Notes under the pieces: model-generated
Databases searched by the model: none
The model's input: the letters and a program-made list of their open reading frames with translations, nothing else
What the model was told of the DNA's origin: nothing
In this document: positions 24,889 through 36,050 of the stretch, piece after piece
Layout of the letters: every line of letters begins with the position of its first letter
How positions within the stretch are numbered: position 1 is the stretch's first letter
From: Nautilus pompilius
Taxonomy: Eukaryota; Mollusca; Cephalopoda; Nautilida; Nautilidae
DNA: 64,000 nt
Assembly: GCA_018389105.1 (NCBI GenBank)
Contig: JACATO010000330.1
Span: 1 to 64,000, forward strand
Direction: 5' to 3'
Translations under genes and position numbers: made by a program

Positions 24889-27050
24889 GCACAATTTGGA
24901 ACTGCTTGTAACAAGTCCCTCTCCAAGATTAAGAAATATCTCAAATGTGTTGCTTCTTTTTCTTAATGCCACCGCTAGCAACTATCACCAGTATCTGTTC
25001 CGATGATCCGCGATTTTGTCACGAGAACTTACATATACTAAACAGATATAGTAAGCATAATGTGATAATTTTGATACAAGAAAATGCATTATTTGCTTGA
25101 ACACCCGACACCCTCTCAGATATATGCATATGTCACGATTTGTACTGACGTCTTTTTTTTCTTTTTTTTTTACGAGAAATCACGTGACCGAACGTACCCA
25201 ATAAAAATCGCCGTTGCTTTACTTTGCATAATATCTGAACCAATCGTCTATCGGCTAGCATAACTTCATTTTATTGGGAATCATTTTTAAAAAAATTTTT
25301 TTTTATAAAGTACACACACAAAAATCGCTTTTTCCTCGGCGCAGATTACGCATATTCAAAAATCAATTTGATATTATTTTTTTAAAAAAAAAAGGAAACA
25401 GGATTGCAAATGTGTTGCGGTGGTTAAGGCGGAGATTGTCTGTACCGCAGATGAGATGTCTCTCAGCAAAAGAAAGTATTGGGTTGGTAAAAACAACAAC
25501 AACAAAAAAACGGGAAATTAATTTTGATTCTGCTTAGAAAAACACTTTAACTACTCACTTAAAAACTTTCCTTAAAAAATAATCTAATAATAAAAAATAC
25601 AACTAAATTTAGTTAATTATTTATTAAGAAGCAGTTCGGTATACCGCTTAGCCAATGACTGCAGAAACAACAACAACAACAAATATACAAATAAATCAGA
25701 TGTCTAACAATGCTTGTTTATAAAAAAATAGTCTCTTCGATTTCGTTCAACTGTTCTACTGGTGGCCTGCATCGATAGGTGGCGAATTTATGAAGTAATG
25801 AAACAAGCCGATTTAGCGAGGATCCATTAACTCTCCGTATGTCACGTCGCCAGATTTTTACCTCCCCTATACTCACGACAAGCTCAGAGGCACCACCAGT
25901 TCCTGTTTGTGCTAGACCGGTGGCCGTGGAGCGCTACAGGGGTGGGGTTAAGGTTCACCGACGTCTTTGTGCAGGAACTATAAGTGTGTCTCTACCTATT
26001 TATTTACTCAGAGAAGGGAGAAAGGACGGATGGACAATGAAACCAACTGGACAAAGAACTTAAAGACAAATAAGAATTTAAAAACTTGTAGGTTCAAATT
26101 ATTGCAGATGTAATTAATGATTCAACCACAAAATACAAACTGTTTCGCGCACACACACACACACTATATATATATATATATAATTTTTTTAAATGAAAAA
26201 TTGCATAATTACAAATTGATAATTAGTGGCCGTTCTACAACGTCCGGATTTCTGAATCATCACATCTCTAACCTTGAATAACAGATGGCGCCAAAATTCT
26301 ACATGTGCAGTAAATTCGATTCGGGTCCTTCGGTTCTCTGAGATTCCGTCTCGAACCGTGTCCCCAAACACCACCCCCCCCCGGGGCTTCTTACTTCCCA
26401 ATCTCCAAGCTACCTACATCTTCCTCCGTATCAGCATCAGCCCGATTTTCCAAAACGAAAACGGCGCATCTTATTGACAAACTGCCTACCATTTACCATC
26501 CCTAGATTCCGAACACCCATCTTTAATCGTAATTTGTAAAACATCTTTAGATTTTATAGCAAAGTTCGTTCGCTTGTTTTGTTTCTTTTTTTAAAATTTA
26601 CTTGCACGTCCAATATTGCCATTTTGTTCTCGTCTTCCCAGTTTGCTAAATACCCGTCCCAGATGTCTCGCTTCCCCGCCGAGTTGCGGGTCCTCGGAAC
26701 ACAGAGGAGGAGGAGGAAGGGGGAGAGAGTATTAAATAAATATAAGTCACATGTTTATAATCGTTTTCCATTGTCACCGTCGTTCGTCTTCTTCTTTTCC
26801 CCTCAAATTTAAACCTTAAACGATTTCAATGCTCAGGAAAAATTTTGAAGAAGGTACAAAAAAAAAAAACAACAAAAAAACAGATTGAAATGTTCAGAAA
26901 ACAGCTTACGTGGTAAGCAGACGTCACCCTGGTATCCGGCCCAAAGACGGACTGTCGCTAGAGGGCGACAACACGTGACCAGTTCCTGTACACCGCACGT
27001 TATTCAGAACCGCGTCGAAGTCGCCATTTCTTCTTCTTCTTCTTCTTCCA
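23401..27050. other. Intergenic, microsatellite-rich, no gene seen
   Basis: Holds (AC)n at about 24210, (AAT)n at 24846-24888, (AC)n followed by (TA)n at about 26150-26182, and several (CAA)n tracts. A minus-strand frame of 92 codons (23440-23718) has no recognisable motif and I do not call it. Confidence 0.4.
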
Positions 27051-27058
27051 TCTTTTTT

Positions 27059-27064
27059 TTTTAT
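27059..27064 (-). terminator. Candidate poly(A) signal for the membrane-protein gene
   Basis: TTTATT on the plus strand reads AATAAA on the minus strand, about 470 bp past the stop codon at 27532. It sits in an AT-rich run, so chance is possible. Confidence 0.35.
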
Positions 27065-27531
27065 TATTATTAAAAAGACGAACGAACGATACTTCGAAAT
27101 ATTTGTGCGATAAAGAAAGAAAACAAGAACCCTGATCAAACCTTGTGTGAGGTTCCGGTGAGTGTGAGTGAGTGAGTGAGTGTGAGTGTGAGTGAGCGAG
27201 TGAGTGTGCACGCGAATCCGCTGCACAAATATGGCTGCCGGTTGGCTTCGTCTTAAGAGAGCCTCCAAACCTAGAGAACCGTCTCTCTCTCTCCCCCCCC
27301 CCCCCACCCCGAGCTTTCAAGCTACTGCAGAGCGAAAAAAGAAACCTGAGTCCGCAGCTTCCCGGGTCGCAGCTGAGATGATCCTGCTTCCCCCCGTCCC
27401 CTCTCTCTCTCTCTCTCTCTTTCTCTCCCTCGTCCTAGAATATCCAGCTCGGTTTCGCCATCCTCCTTAATAAGGTAATCAATCCAGTGTTAGCCAGAAG
27501 CGGACCCCCGTCCGGTCCGGTCCGGTCCGGG

Positions 27532-28227
27532 TCAGAGAATGAAGGTGGAGTGTCTCCGCGCCGCGGTGTAGGTGATCACCTCCTGGTCGCCGATCACGCT
27601 CCAGTTAATCGATCCTCGCTTTGATCCGCTCGGTGTCGGGACGGGCGTCGGGGAGCGCGTGCTCAGGCTCATGCTCGGACGCAGCGAAGACTTCCGGAGC
27701 AGCTCCGCGTCTCCCGGCGTCGAGGGGGACGAGAGGCTGGAGGGGACCACTTTGACGACGGGCTCCGAGGAGATGACGGCGAACTTTAGCGCCAGCTGTC
27801 GCGCTCTGGCGTCCAACTGGGCCGAGTGGCAGTAGTAGGCTACGCAGAGCAGTACGATGATGCTCACCGCGGCCACGGGGCTCGCTATGATGAGAGGCAG
27901 GGGCAGCTCCTTCGGGGCTCTGTAATCGTCGTGCTGCTGGGACTGGGGAAACCGCACGCCCAGCGTCGTCGTCGTGTCCCCGCCGTCGGCCGACAAGGTC
28001 CGGATGGTCGACTCCCACGCGGCGGTCCCGCTGATCCGCGACGCGTTATCGGCTCCCAAAGCGGGCCCCGTCGTCGTCTCGTTGCGCTGAGGGGCCGCCG
28101 AGGTTCCCGTCTCCGAGGTGATGTTGACCGCCGGTTTCGCGAGACACCAGCCCGCGCAGTAGAGGAGAGACGACGCGAGGAAGCAGCGGAGACAGACGGC
28201 AGCGCCGCCGCGGTGCGCGGAACTCAT
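27532..28227 (-). CDS. Single-pass type I membrane protein, unrecognised family (231 aa)
   Basis: An uninterrupted single-exon frame with clear domain logic. Residues 1-30 form a signal peptide ending near CLA. The short ectodomain (31-108) has three N-glycosylation sequons (N35, N49, N61) and is Ser/Thr-rich. Residues 109-132 form one transmembrane helix. The roughly 100-residue cytoplasmic tail is Ser/Pro-rich and contains basic-Ser sites (LRKSS, KRGS, RRHS). It ends STFIL-stop, a hydrophobic C-terminus resembling a class II PDZ ligand. I do not recognise the family; the layout suggests a small receptor-like or scaffold-bound surface protein. The start is the first ATG after a CpG-rich leader and is followed directly by the signal peptide. 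Antisense frames over it are longer than expected because of its high GC content. Confidence 0.82.
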   Translation of the reverse strand: MSSAHRGGAAVCLRCFLASSLLYCAGWCLAKPAVNITSETGTSAAPQRNETTTGPALGADNASRISGTAAWESTIRTLSADGGDTTTTLGVRFPQSQQHDDYRAPKELPLPLIIASPVAAVSIIVLLCVAYYCHSAQLDARARQLALKFAVISSEPVVKVVPSSLSSPSTPGDAELLRKSSLRPSMSLSTRSPTPVPTPSGSKRGSINWSVIGDQEVITYTAARRHSTFIL

Positions 28228-28238
28228 CTCGCGAGATG
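28225..28238. promoter_or_regulatory. Perfect 14-bp palindrome with TCTCGCGAGA core at the start codon
   Basis: CATCTCGCGAGATG is its own reverse complement. Its core TCTCGCGAGA is the known CpG-island promoter element bound by BANP and formerly linked to ZBTB33. The minus-strand start codon is the last three bases of the palindrome. Confidence 0.7.
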
Positions 28239-28445
28239 TCCGTCCGTCCGTCCGTCCGTGTTTACCACCGGTCCGCGGCTCCTGCCCGCGTGCTCCGTCC
28301 GCGGCGACACCACGCCCACCAGGTCGGCGCTCCCGAGATTGGCCGAACTCCGATATCGCTGCTCAATCAAACCGCCAGCCACGGCCATCCGCCGCCGAAT
28401 GAATATGGAAGAGGGTCTATAAACGGATCATTACGTCACCGCCGT
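28228..28445 (-). promoter_or_regulatory. CRE/TATA promoter and 5' leader of the membrane-protein gene
   Basis: Read on the minus strand, a CRE-like TGACGTAA (about 28431-28438) is followed by a TATA-like GTTTATAGA (about 28414-28422), then a leader of roughly 160 nt to the ATG. The leader includes a (GGAC)n run just before the TCTCGCGAGA core. This arrangement suggests cAMP/calcium-inducible transcription. Promoter strength and start site are inferred. Confidence 0.55.
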
Positions 28446-29960
28446 AAAGGAAGGCGCGTGTATCGACTGGAGCGCCAGTGGAAGTGTAAACACCGGCCCC
28501 GCTGATAGGCGGGAGTCCCTGGGTATTGATTTACAAGAACGCGCGCGTGCTGTAGAATCTGCTACAACCAGTTCACCCCGTACAGCAGCTCCCTGCCTGC
28601 CACCTCCGCCGGGTGTACCGCGGCCCGTCCCTCCCCACCGGGACATCGGAAGAGAAATAAAAAAAAAAAAAAATAATAGATGATGTATGTATAAGGCACT
28701 CGGATTAGGGGGCTGATCTATCGAACTCCTTTGTGGGTCTCTCTTTGAAGACGAGCAAATATAGAAGCGAAAGATCGATGTGAAGGTATGCACGACACGG
28801 GTGTGGGTGGTGTGTGATTGTGGACCGGTTATTATATCTGGGAAAAAAATATATATAATTAGGATAAACTTTAAAAAGTAAGAACTTGCTGCTATGTCAA
28901 TAATCTCTACCTTCATCCTGTCTGGCTCTTTATACGGCACGGGGCGGGATAACGAGAGAGGGAGACCTCTGCTGCTGGGAGTCGTGTTTAGCGGAGACGC
29001 GCACCTGCTGCAACGCGGCTCAGTTGCCGCCATAGAAATGTAACGATGAGCGGCTAAAAAGTTAGTTGGCGAAACTTCTGCTTCCCTGATTAGATGCGGT
29101 CCAGAAGCGTCTGTTACCGAACCACGGCGCTGAACGTGACACGCCGGTGTGTTCGATGGTTGTTGGGTATGGGATGAAGGGTGAATAATGCTTTTGCTGC
29201 TAACGTCTGGACGGTCTGTGTGTAAGGAGACGGGGTGGATGGTGATCACCGGTCTCAGTTAGAGAAGCGCTGGCTGAGAGAAAGATGGGGGCGAATGCCA
29301 GAGGACGAGGAGTAGCCAGGAGGAAGCGGTTGCTATACAAAGGGGATGATAAACTGTTTTCTGCCCGCCTGTCTAATAAGCTGTTTTTTTCCTCCTCATC
29401 CTCTTCTAACGAGCAGCTGCAACTTCGTTCGAGCGGGAATACAAAAGATGTGTAGACACCAAAAGCAGTCCGGGTCCCAAACCCCTAAAATGTTCTAGCA
29501 GGTCCAGGGCAAACCTACTCACAGATTTAAATTGTCTGTGTTTTTTTTTTTTTTTTTTTTTTTTTACTGACGCATCCGCTCCGTTAGGGGAGAAACGACG
29601 GGAAGGATCGCCTAATTCGTGGAAAACCTGTAGAGATCAGACTCTTGAGGCGAGAACTGTGTATTTAGAAATCGTGACTGCGAAATGTTTTGCTAATTCC
29701 GACCTTGGAGGACAGCGGACAAAGTCGGTGTCTGTTGGGGGGGGGTTAAAAACAACAACCAAAAACAGAGAAATCAGGCGAACAGACGCACAAAAGAACA
29801 GAAGCAGTCGATTACTAGACAGTAAAGAAAGAGGGGTCGGGTGAGGGGGGGTATAGGTAAAAAAGAGGAAAAGATAGAGAGATAGATAAAGGAAGAAATA
29901 AAGAAAGACAGAGAGAGACATTAAAAGAGTTATAGATAGAAAGAAACAGAAAAGGAGAGG
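28446..29960. other. Intergenic, no gene seen
   Basis: Includes a low-complexity minus-strand open frame of 272 codons (28431-29249) lying upstream of the membrane-protein gene. It is rich in Phe/His/Ser runs, has no domain, and overlaps that gene's promoter, so I do not call it. A T25 homopolymer lies at 29541-29565. Confidence 0.45.
29541..29565. repeat. T25 homopolymer
   Basis: 25 consecutive T residues. No retroposon body could be recognised next to it. Confidence 0.9.
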
Positions 29961-30270
29961 GGGAAGAGAGATACAGATAGAGGGAGGGAGAGATAGAGAG
30001 ACATGAAGAGAGGGAGGAGGGGGGAGAGAGAGGGGGTGACGTCAGTACAGAGAGAGAGAGAGGGGACGACATCAGCATCAGTACAGAGAGATATGACGTC
30101 AGTACAGAGAGAGGGGGAGATGGGGAATGACATCAGTACAGAGAGAGAGGGGGATGACCTCAGTACAGAGAGAGAAGAGACGACATCAGCATCAGTATAG
30201 AGAGATATGACGTCAGTACAGAGAGAGAGATGGGGGCGGATGACATCAATACAGAGAGAGAGAGAGGGAG
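29930..30270. repeat. GA-rich minisatellite with CRE motifs (locus 3)
   Basis: Irregular units of the form TGACGTCAGTACAGAGAGAG alternate with GACATCAGCATCAGTACAGA. Exact TGACGTCA occurs at 30037, 30094 and 30208. The leader from about 29969 matches the leader of the 7.4-kb array, which marks both as copies of one repeat. Confidence 0.87.
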
Positions 30271-31019
30271 ATTACTGGTTTCTACCGACAGTGTGGATAA
30301 CAATAACAGATTCCCACACCGACTTCATTGAGGTACGTACGATAGCAACGTACGTTAGATGGCAATAGTGATTCCACAGTAGTAAACATGTACCTGCCAA
30401 AGATCTCGACTTTCCATAAAACAAACAAAAAAAACGTTTTATTTTAGGGACAAAATTCCGACCAATCCTGAAAATTACAGCGAGTGAAAAGTAAATCCCT
30501 GCCCCTCTATTCCTCTTCCTTTATAGATAAAATCAGATTAGTGAATCTACCGAGAGCGGATAAACAACTAATAAAGGTAAACTTTTTATTACGTAGGTAC
30601 AATAATTGCTTAATTTCATAATCTGCATCCGAATTATTAATAAATCTTCACAAAGTTCCTTTCCCTACAGTCCAGAGAGTTTATAGAGAAGACCAGACGA
30701 GGATACGCTGGCGCACCAAGAAGCCAGTTCCTGTCTGTGTGTGACCGGTCTGGTTTTGTCTCCAAGCCCATCGCAGACAGACAGACTGGTTTACCTGAAG
30801 TCCCGCACAGGTTTCTCTGTCACCCCGATGGTTACCTCAGTGACGAGTAAATATTAATGCATCCCACTTCTAAAATTCTGTCGAGTTGGTCTTTAAATGG
30901 GAATTTACGTCGAGAAAGAAAACAACAACAACAACACTGATAAAGTAGGCGGAGCGAAAGACAGAAAATACTGTGTTCACTCAACCTATTAATTACAGGC
31001 AGTCGCGGGGCGGGGAGGG

Positions 31020-31020
<1 letters not shown>
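30271..31020. other. Intergenic, no gene seen
   Basis: No exon or transposon end recognised. A short (CAA)n run lies near 30925. Confidence 0.4.

Positions 31021-31021
<1 letters not shown>

Positions 31022-31069
<48 letters not shown>
31022..31069. repeat. (TAA)n microsatellite
   Basis: About 16 uninterrupted trinucleotides. The poly-Ile and poly-Tyr frames here come from it. Confidence 0.92.
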
Positions 31070-31070
<1 letters not shown>

Positions 31071-31404
31071 GGCCGTTTCTCTGTGTCTGCAGAATCAGAA
31101 CACTAAGGTGAACGTGGAGAGGGGCCGGAAGACGGGAAGCACCCTGATTTACAGTGACGTCACATCCGTAGTAGTGTCCGGCGACGCCCAGTTCTTCATG
31201 GACGGACCCGCTCTTCCAGTCAGCCCCTCTGTCCCCTCGTACCGCTCTTCTCCGGCTCCCATTCACCCAACGATTCGCAGTCATTATCGTTCTCTGAAAT
31301 AAATCGCCGAGTTCTGGTTCGTGTCCGGCGTACAACTAAAAGCTGCCCCCCCCAACTGTCCGTCTTTATTTACGTCGCGAAAGGAGAACACGAACAAGGG
31401 GCCC

Positions 31405-31500
31405 CGGCCCTGACGTAGTACCCCTCTCGCGGTGACGTCACCGTTAATGAGTCATGCTGTGTATATATACGCCGAGCGTTGACGCGGCTCGGCTCGCTCT
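31405..31500 (+). promoter_or_regulatory. Strong inducible-type core promoter (CRE, AP-1, TATA)
   Basis: In order on the plus strand: TGACGTAG (31411-31418), a 12-bp palindromic CRE GGTGACGTCACC (31431-31442), AP-1 TGAGTCA (31448-31454) and TATA GTATATATAC (31461-31470). A start site would be expected near 31490-31500. CRE and AP-1 placed just upstream of a TATA box is the layout of immediate-early promoters. TATA and CRE are nearly palindromic, so direction is inferred from their order. Another CRE lies at 31155-31162. The first downstream ATGs open only short frames. It could be a distal promoter of the PAR-bZIP gene 9 kb downstream, or that of a gene whose exons I cannot see. Confidence 0.6.
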
Positions 31501-32379
31501 CTGAAAACCTCGACGATTCTCTCTTCCTTTATCAGTTCCGGTGACGATATTAACCGAGTGAACTCGAACAAGCGCCTGTTTACTGACTCGTGGGGCGAAA
31601 GGCGCACCAACGGGCAGTAAATCGAAGATTTATATTCCTCCTCTCCCTCCCCCCCCCCACCGCCGCCACAGCCACGTGGTCGACTGGGCCTTTAAAGCGG
31701 CGTGGTGGCGGTCGGGTGTTTCTGACTCTTCGTCAATAGATGGCGAGACGGGCGCCATCCGAAGCCATACCGCGTGCGCCGAATAGCTACATTATTGACC
31801 TTTAAAAATAAGTGGGCGGGAGAAAGCGAACCAAGAATAATGGCGCAAACGCGTAAATATGAATTTTAAAAGGAAATCTTCGAAATATTAAGTACTTAGC
31901 AGCCATAGGGTGCGAGCACGCGGCATCTTGAGGTGGGCTAAAAAGACGCGAATCTAGGATGTTTCCAGCACATGTCGGATTTACTTCTCAACATATCGCA
32001 GAAGTCGGTAAACCGAACGCATCCCGTGGGACTTTCGTGTCCCCCCCTATTAAATATTTGGAGGCGCAGGTGAATAAACCCTTGGTTTGGTCCGTGTTGC
32101 GTTTGTGTGTGTGTGGGAGAAACGGTAGGCGTAAAACTTGCATCAATCAAGCCGATTAAAGTAAAATAACTGCCAGGGCATAACAGATTTTATATCAGGG
32201 TATCGTTGGCTCGTTTATTATGCATTACCCGACCAGCGCTTGATGGATCGAGCCAATACCACGAGTTTATCTCTCACCGCTGACGGAAGACGGCGCTGGG
32301 TTCGAGCGAAAAAAACCCAATCATATAGGCTCCCGGAACTCTGAAAATTCTCCATCTAGGATATACAGCATGTGCTCAG

Positions 32380-32423
<44 letters not shown>

Positions 32424-35150
32424 AGGACATGGCGGTGAGATCTAGAAGAGCGTGGCAGATATTCATCTGGTCTGAGTCGTTCCATCCACCTCCCAGTAAG
32501 AGTTCCCACCCAAAAATTACCTGTAATCCCCCCCCACAGAAAACACGTGACTTCAGAGGTGTGGTGTTGCATCTGTGATCTAAAAAACACCTTAACACTG
32601 AGACACGAAACACCTTCTTTCCTTTTGTGGGGGAAAGGGTTAATTAAAAAATACTGCAATTGTTCATAGTAATCCAACTACCTCTCCTAACAGCCCCTCC
32701 CAAACAATTAAATGTCAGCTAGCAATGAGAGTAGGCCAAGATTGTCATAGCCTACACATTATGACGAGTTCCGGCGCGGGCAGGCGATGGCGACACCTAC
32801 CGTTCGAACCGACGCCAGAGGAGGGATAATGGAAAGAAATGCCGCACAATTTTCAGTCCAAGAAGGGAGGCCGAGGGGACTCGTAATAGAGTCACGGGGT
32901 AACTTTTTAATGTAAGCGATCAGATATAAAAGTTTCCAAGGGTTCACGCAAATCTCGGGTGTTTTGATTTCGGATGTAAGGCTTACATATATATCTATCT
33001 GAAGTTTCAGTATAATGTAGTAGAAGGCCGGAATCTTTGGAAAATTCACTTTTCGCGTCTGTTTCAGAGAAGCTGAGCAAAAGAAGAGGATAAAAATCAC
33101 GCGGGTTGATTGATGAACTCTCGCGTGACCGACCTGCGCGGGAAGTTGAGGTCACGAATCCCGGGGGCCCCCCATCCTCAAGAGACGAAGCATCAAAGAG
33201 AATCAATGACTAAGCAGTTATCCTCTCCGAGAGGATTCATTTAGCATTCGTCAAAATGTTGGGAGTCAACAGCTGTTTAATTAAATATTTATGGTGGGCG
33301 TCCCATGGGACGGAAAATCGAATATTCAGGTGATATGCACTTCATAAAACGCTGACCTTGAATTCCGGAAGGGACGGATCAGTTTGTTAAGAAGGGCAGC
33401 AGTGATTGTAATACCTCACATTTGTGTGTTGTTGTTGTTGTTGTCCTTTAATTATTTTCAGGTGTGTGTGTGTGTGTGTGTGTGGGGGGGTTGCTAAAGT
33501 TGTAGAAATCACGAAACTCGCTTCAAATGACGGGGATGGGGCGGGTTCTCTCCCTTCTCTTTTTAGAAAAATGGAATTTCGTCGAACATTTCGAAACATC
33601 ATTTAGAAAGTATGGTACATGAAATGCCAGTTTGTTTAAAACATATCAGAATATACCTGAGACCTGGTCAGTTCATCCGTTGCACCCCGGTTTCTGATAT
33701 AAGTAAGGTAAGTACATCCATCAGACAGTAAGAGCAGGTTATGAGTTAGAGATCTAATCATACGCTAGCACTCAAAAGTTGTAAAGAAAAACCCGAAATC
33801 AAACCCCTTTTTCTATTTCTCGGCTACACCGAGGTAGCGGTGTTTACGGATCTAGTTGGGGGAGGGGGGGGAATATTTGTCTTTTACTACACTTATTTAT
33901 CTTTTAAGGGGAAAGATCAGAGTAAAATGTGAAGGACTAATTACTTTTGATGTTGTGTGTAGAAAATGCTGGGAAAACAATGATATTGAATGCCTCTGTG
34001 GCTTCCGAAACCTCGCCAGCGGACTTGTTTTCTTAGACGGTCTAAAAACGGTTGTTAAGTCTGATACTTCATCCTTTTCTTCTCCTGTAGATCCACTGGG
34101 CCGATCCTCGCATCTCGGGGGAGCCTATTTATTAACCGTAGCCGCCCAAGCATCATCCAAAACTTATATGGCGGTCTCAAGCTTCAAACCTCCCGGTGGA
34201 TTAGCAGGGTTATCCGTGCGCTGTTGCTTCGTTGAATTCTGTTATTCGCACCCAGGTGATAACTTCCTTCTCCCTGTCACCATCCTCCCTGCAGGTTTCA
34301 TCGCTTAATTTTCGCCGAATCCCGAACTTCAAGGTCACGAGCACGAAGTGGGTGGTGGTGGGGGCGACAGAACGTAACCCGCGGATACGCGAGGCTGACC
34401 GTTACTATGACAACAGATAGATCACCCACACACACAGACACACACACCCCCAAACCGGGGGAATCTAACTACTTTACTGTCTCCCCCCCCCATCCCCACC
34501 CGTTTGCCGGAGTCTCGGCTCATCTCAAGGACTTAGGTACATTTCGCTGTACACTTACAAAGCACGTGCACACTCTCCCCTTTTTTTTTTGTTGTTTTTT
34601 TCAAAGGTGGGAGCGCTAGGAAGGCCTTCTGAAGGGGCCGCCAAACTCAGCCGAGGGAGGGATCGGAGTCGATTATTTCCCCAAGCGGCCCGTGGCTTAG
34701 AGACGCGAACTGGGAATTCCTCAAAGGTCAGAGGTCGGCCGGCGATAACGACAACGGACTCGCGCTCTGCGAGCGAGAGTTTGGTGGCTATGAGACCGTG
34801 CCTGTCTTAACCCCCCAACTACCATTCGGCACCAACCAAACCCGGTTCCCTACTTCTCCAGAAACCAGAGCTGCATCAGGAAAAAAAACACGTGCAAATT
34901 GAAAGTTGGGAGGAGCAACAGCCGATCTCATCGCGCAATACTAAACGAGGTAGGGGGGGGGGTCTCTCTGTGTGTGTGTGTGTGTGTAGGGTCAGAGGTT
35001 GAGGTGACTTTGTTTATGAACAGAATAGAAATATGCAAAACAATGCACATTTTTGTGGTCGTACATCTTGAAGCGCGAGTAATACTCGCTAGAAGAATAC
35101 CTTGAAGGATTTGGCTGGCAAGTGAACGCCGAGTCACTTTCCGGCCGACT
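31501..35150. other. Gene-free stretch downstream of the orphan promoter
   Basis: No coding exon I can support. It contains (AC)n at 32381-32422, (TTG)n at about 33428, (GT)n at about 33463 and 34971, and several CACGTG hexamers. A plus-strand frame of 150 codons (33856-34308) has no recognisable motif. Confidence 0.4.
32381..32422. repeat. (AC)n microsatellite
   Basis: 21 uninterrupted AC dinucleotides. Confidence 0.93.
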
Positions 35151-35154
35151 GGTG

Positions 35155-35399
35155 GTACAAGGGAAGTAACTCCAAACGTGGTTCAAGTTAGTAAGATATT
35201 TTCCCTAGTTTATTTACCTTTGCCGTCGCTTTTGGTTACTCAATAATTTTGGAATGGAAGTCTATGCTCACAGTAGGAAAACTTTTTTTTTAAAAAAATC
35301 AGAAATTACCTTAATTAATGTTTTTTTTTTAAAAAAAATCAAACGTTAGATAAATACTTTCTTCATACATTTATTACTGATAAATTACCTCCCTTGAAC
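35155..35399. mobile_element. Small MITE-like element with GTWCAAGGGARGTAA termini
   Basis: The left end reads GTACAAGGGAAGTAAC. The right end, reverse-complemented, reads GTTCAAGGGAGGTAAT, giving imperfect inverted termini about 245 bp apart around an AT-rich non-coding interior. The terminus matches the GTTACCTCCCTT motif in the 11.8-kb tandem duplication. Flanking target duplication is not clear. Confidence 0.5.
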
Positions 35400-35885
35400 A
35401 ATACTTTCCCCTACCTTAAAGGGTATCATCACTTTGGAGAGACTGGGGAATAACAGCATTAATTAAGACAATTAAAGCAGTTTGGCTCTGTCTTTTCGTG
35501 AACACAGAGATTTAAGTGCAGTGGAAACTTTCTAAGCTATATGATTATAGAACCCTTTTATGCCCTATTAGATGGCTCCCTTCGATCGCGGCTTTAGGGG
35601 CAGCAGAAGTCCCATCATGTGCATCACTCAGCTGTGTTATGGCCCAGGCCCACTCAGATGGCCTAGGAGGCTGGCTCAGTTGTGGTCATTTACTGTGGCT
35701 AGTCTTAATTAATCCGACCAGACAGTCAGCACTGTGCGGAGTGGGGTATGTGTGTTCTTGCGATATGGACAGGAATGAAAGGGAATCGAGCTGGGGAGAA
35801 GTTTCAAGGAGATCCGAGAAACCAGTTCACGACGCCCAGGAGACCGTTTGACTGCCGAGACCGTCAGCCATCCCACCATCATCAA

Positions 35886-36050
35886 AGTTGAAGCTGAAGA
35901 ATCCGGCATCCAACTCTGCTTGTCATTCGCTGAGCTGGCCCTGGGTTGCTCCTCTCCCTCCCAATAGACAGTTGGAATGTTTCTCCATTTTCTGCTTGTA
36001 TCATCCACCAGCACCCGGCTGGATGTGACCATCTTGTGCCGTAAAGTATC
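35886..36050 (+). repeat. Diverged LTR segment, 5' copy
   Basis: Direct similarity to 37825-37975, for example the shared GTTGAAGCTGAAGA-like start, CTGGCCCTGGRTTGCT, TTCTCCATTKTCTGC and ACCATCTTGTG. Similarity fades past about 36050. Confidence 0.6.

Noticed and set aside
27826-28422. 198-codon plus-strand open frame
   Set aside because: It lies antisense to the membrane-protein gene, which has a signal peptide, sequons and a helix; this frame is Arg-rich with no domain and is explained by high GC.
28431-29249. 272-codon minus-strand open frame
   Set aside because: Low-complexity residues, no domain, and it runs into the promoter of the downstream gene.
32215-32310. tRNA-like segment with GGGTTCGAGC
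   Set aside because: Acceptor and D arms do not pair; not a tRNA gene.
33856-34308. 150-codon plus-strand open frame
   Set aside because: No recognisable motif, no promoter and no splice-site logic; compatible with chance at this composition.
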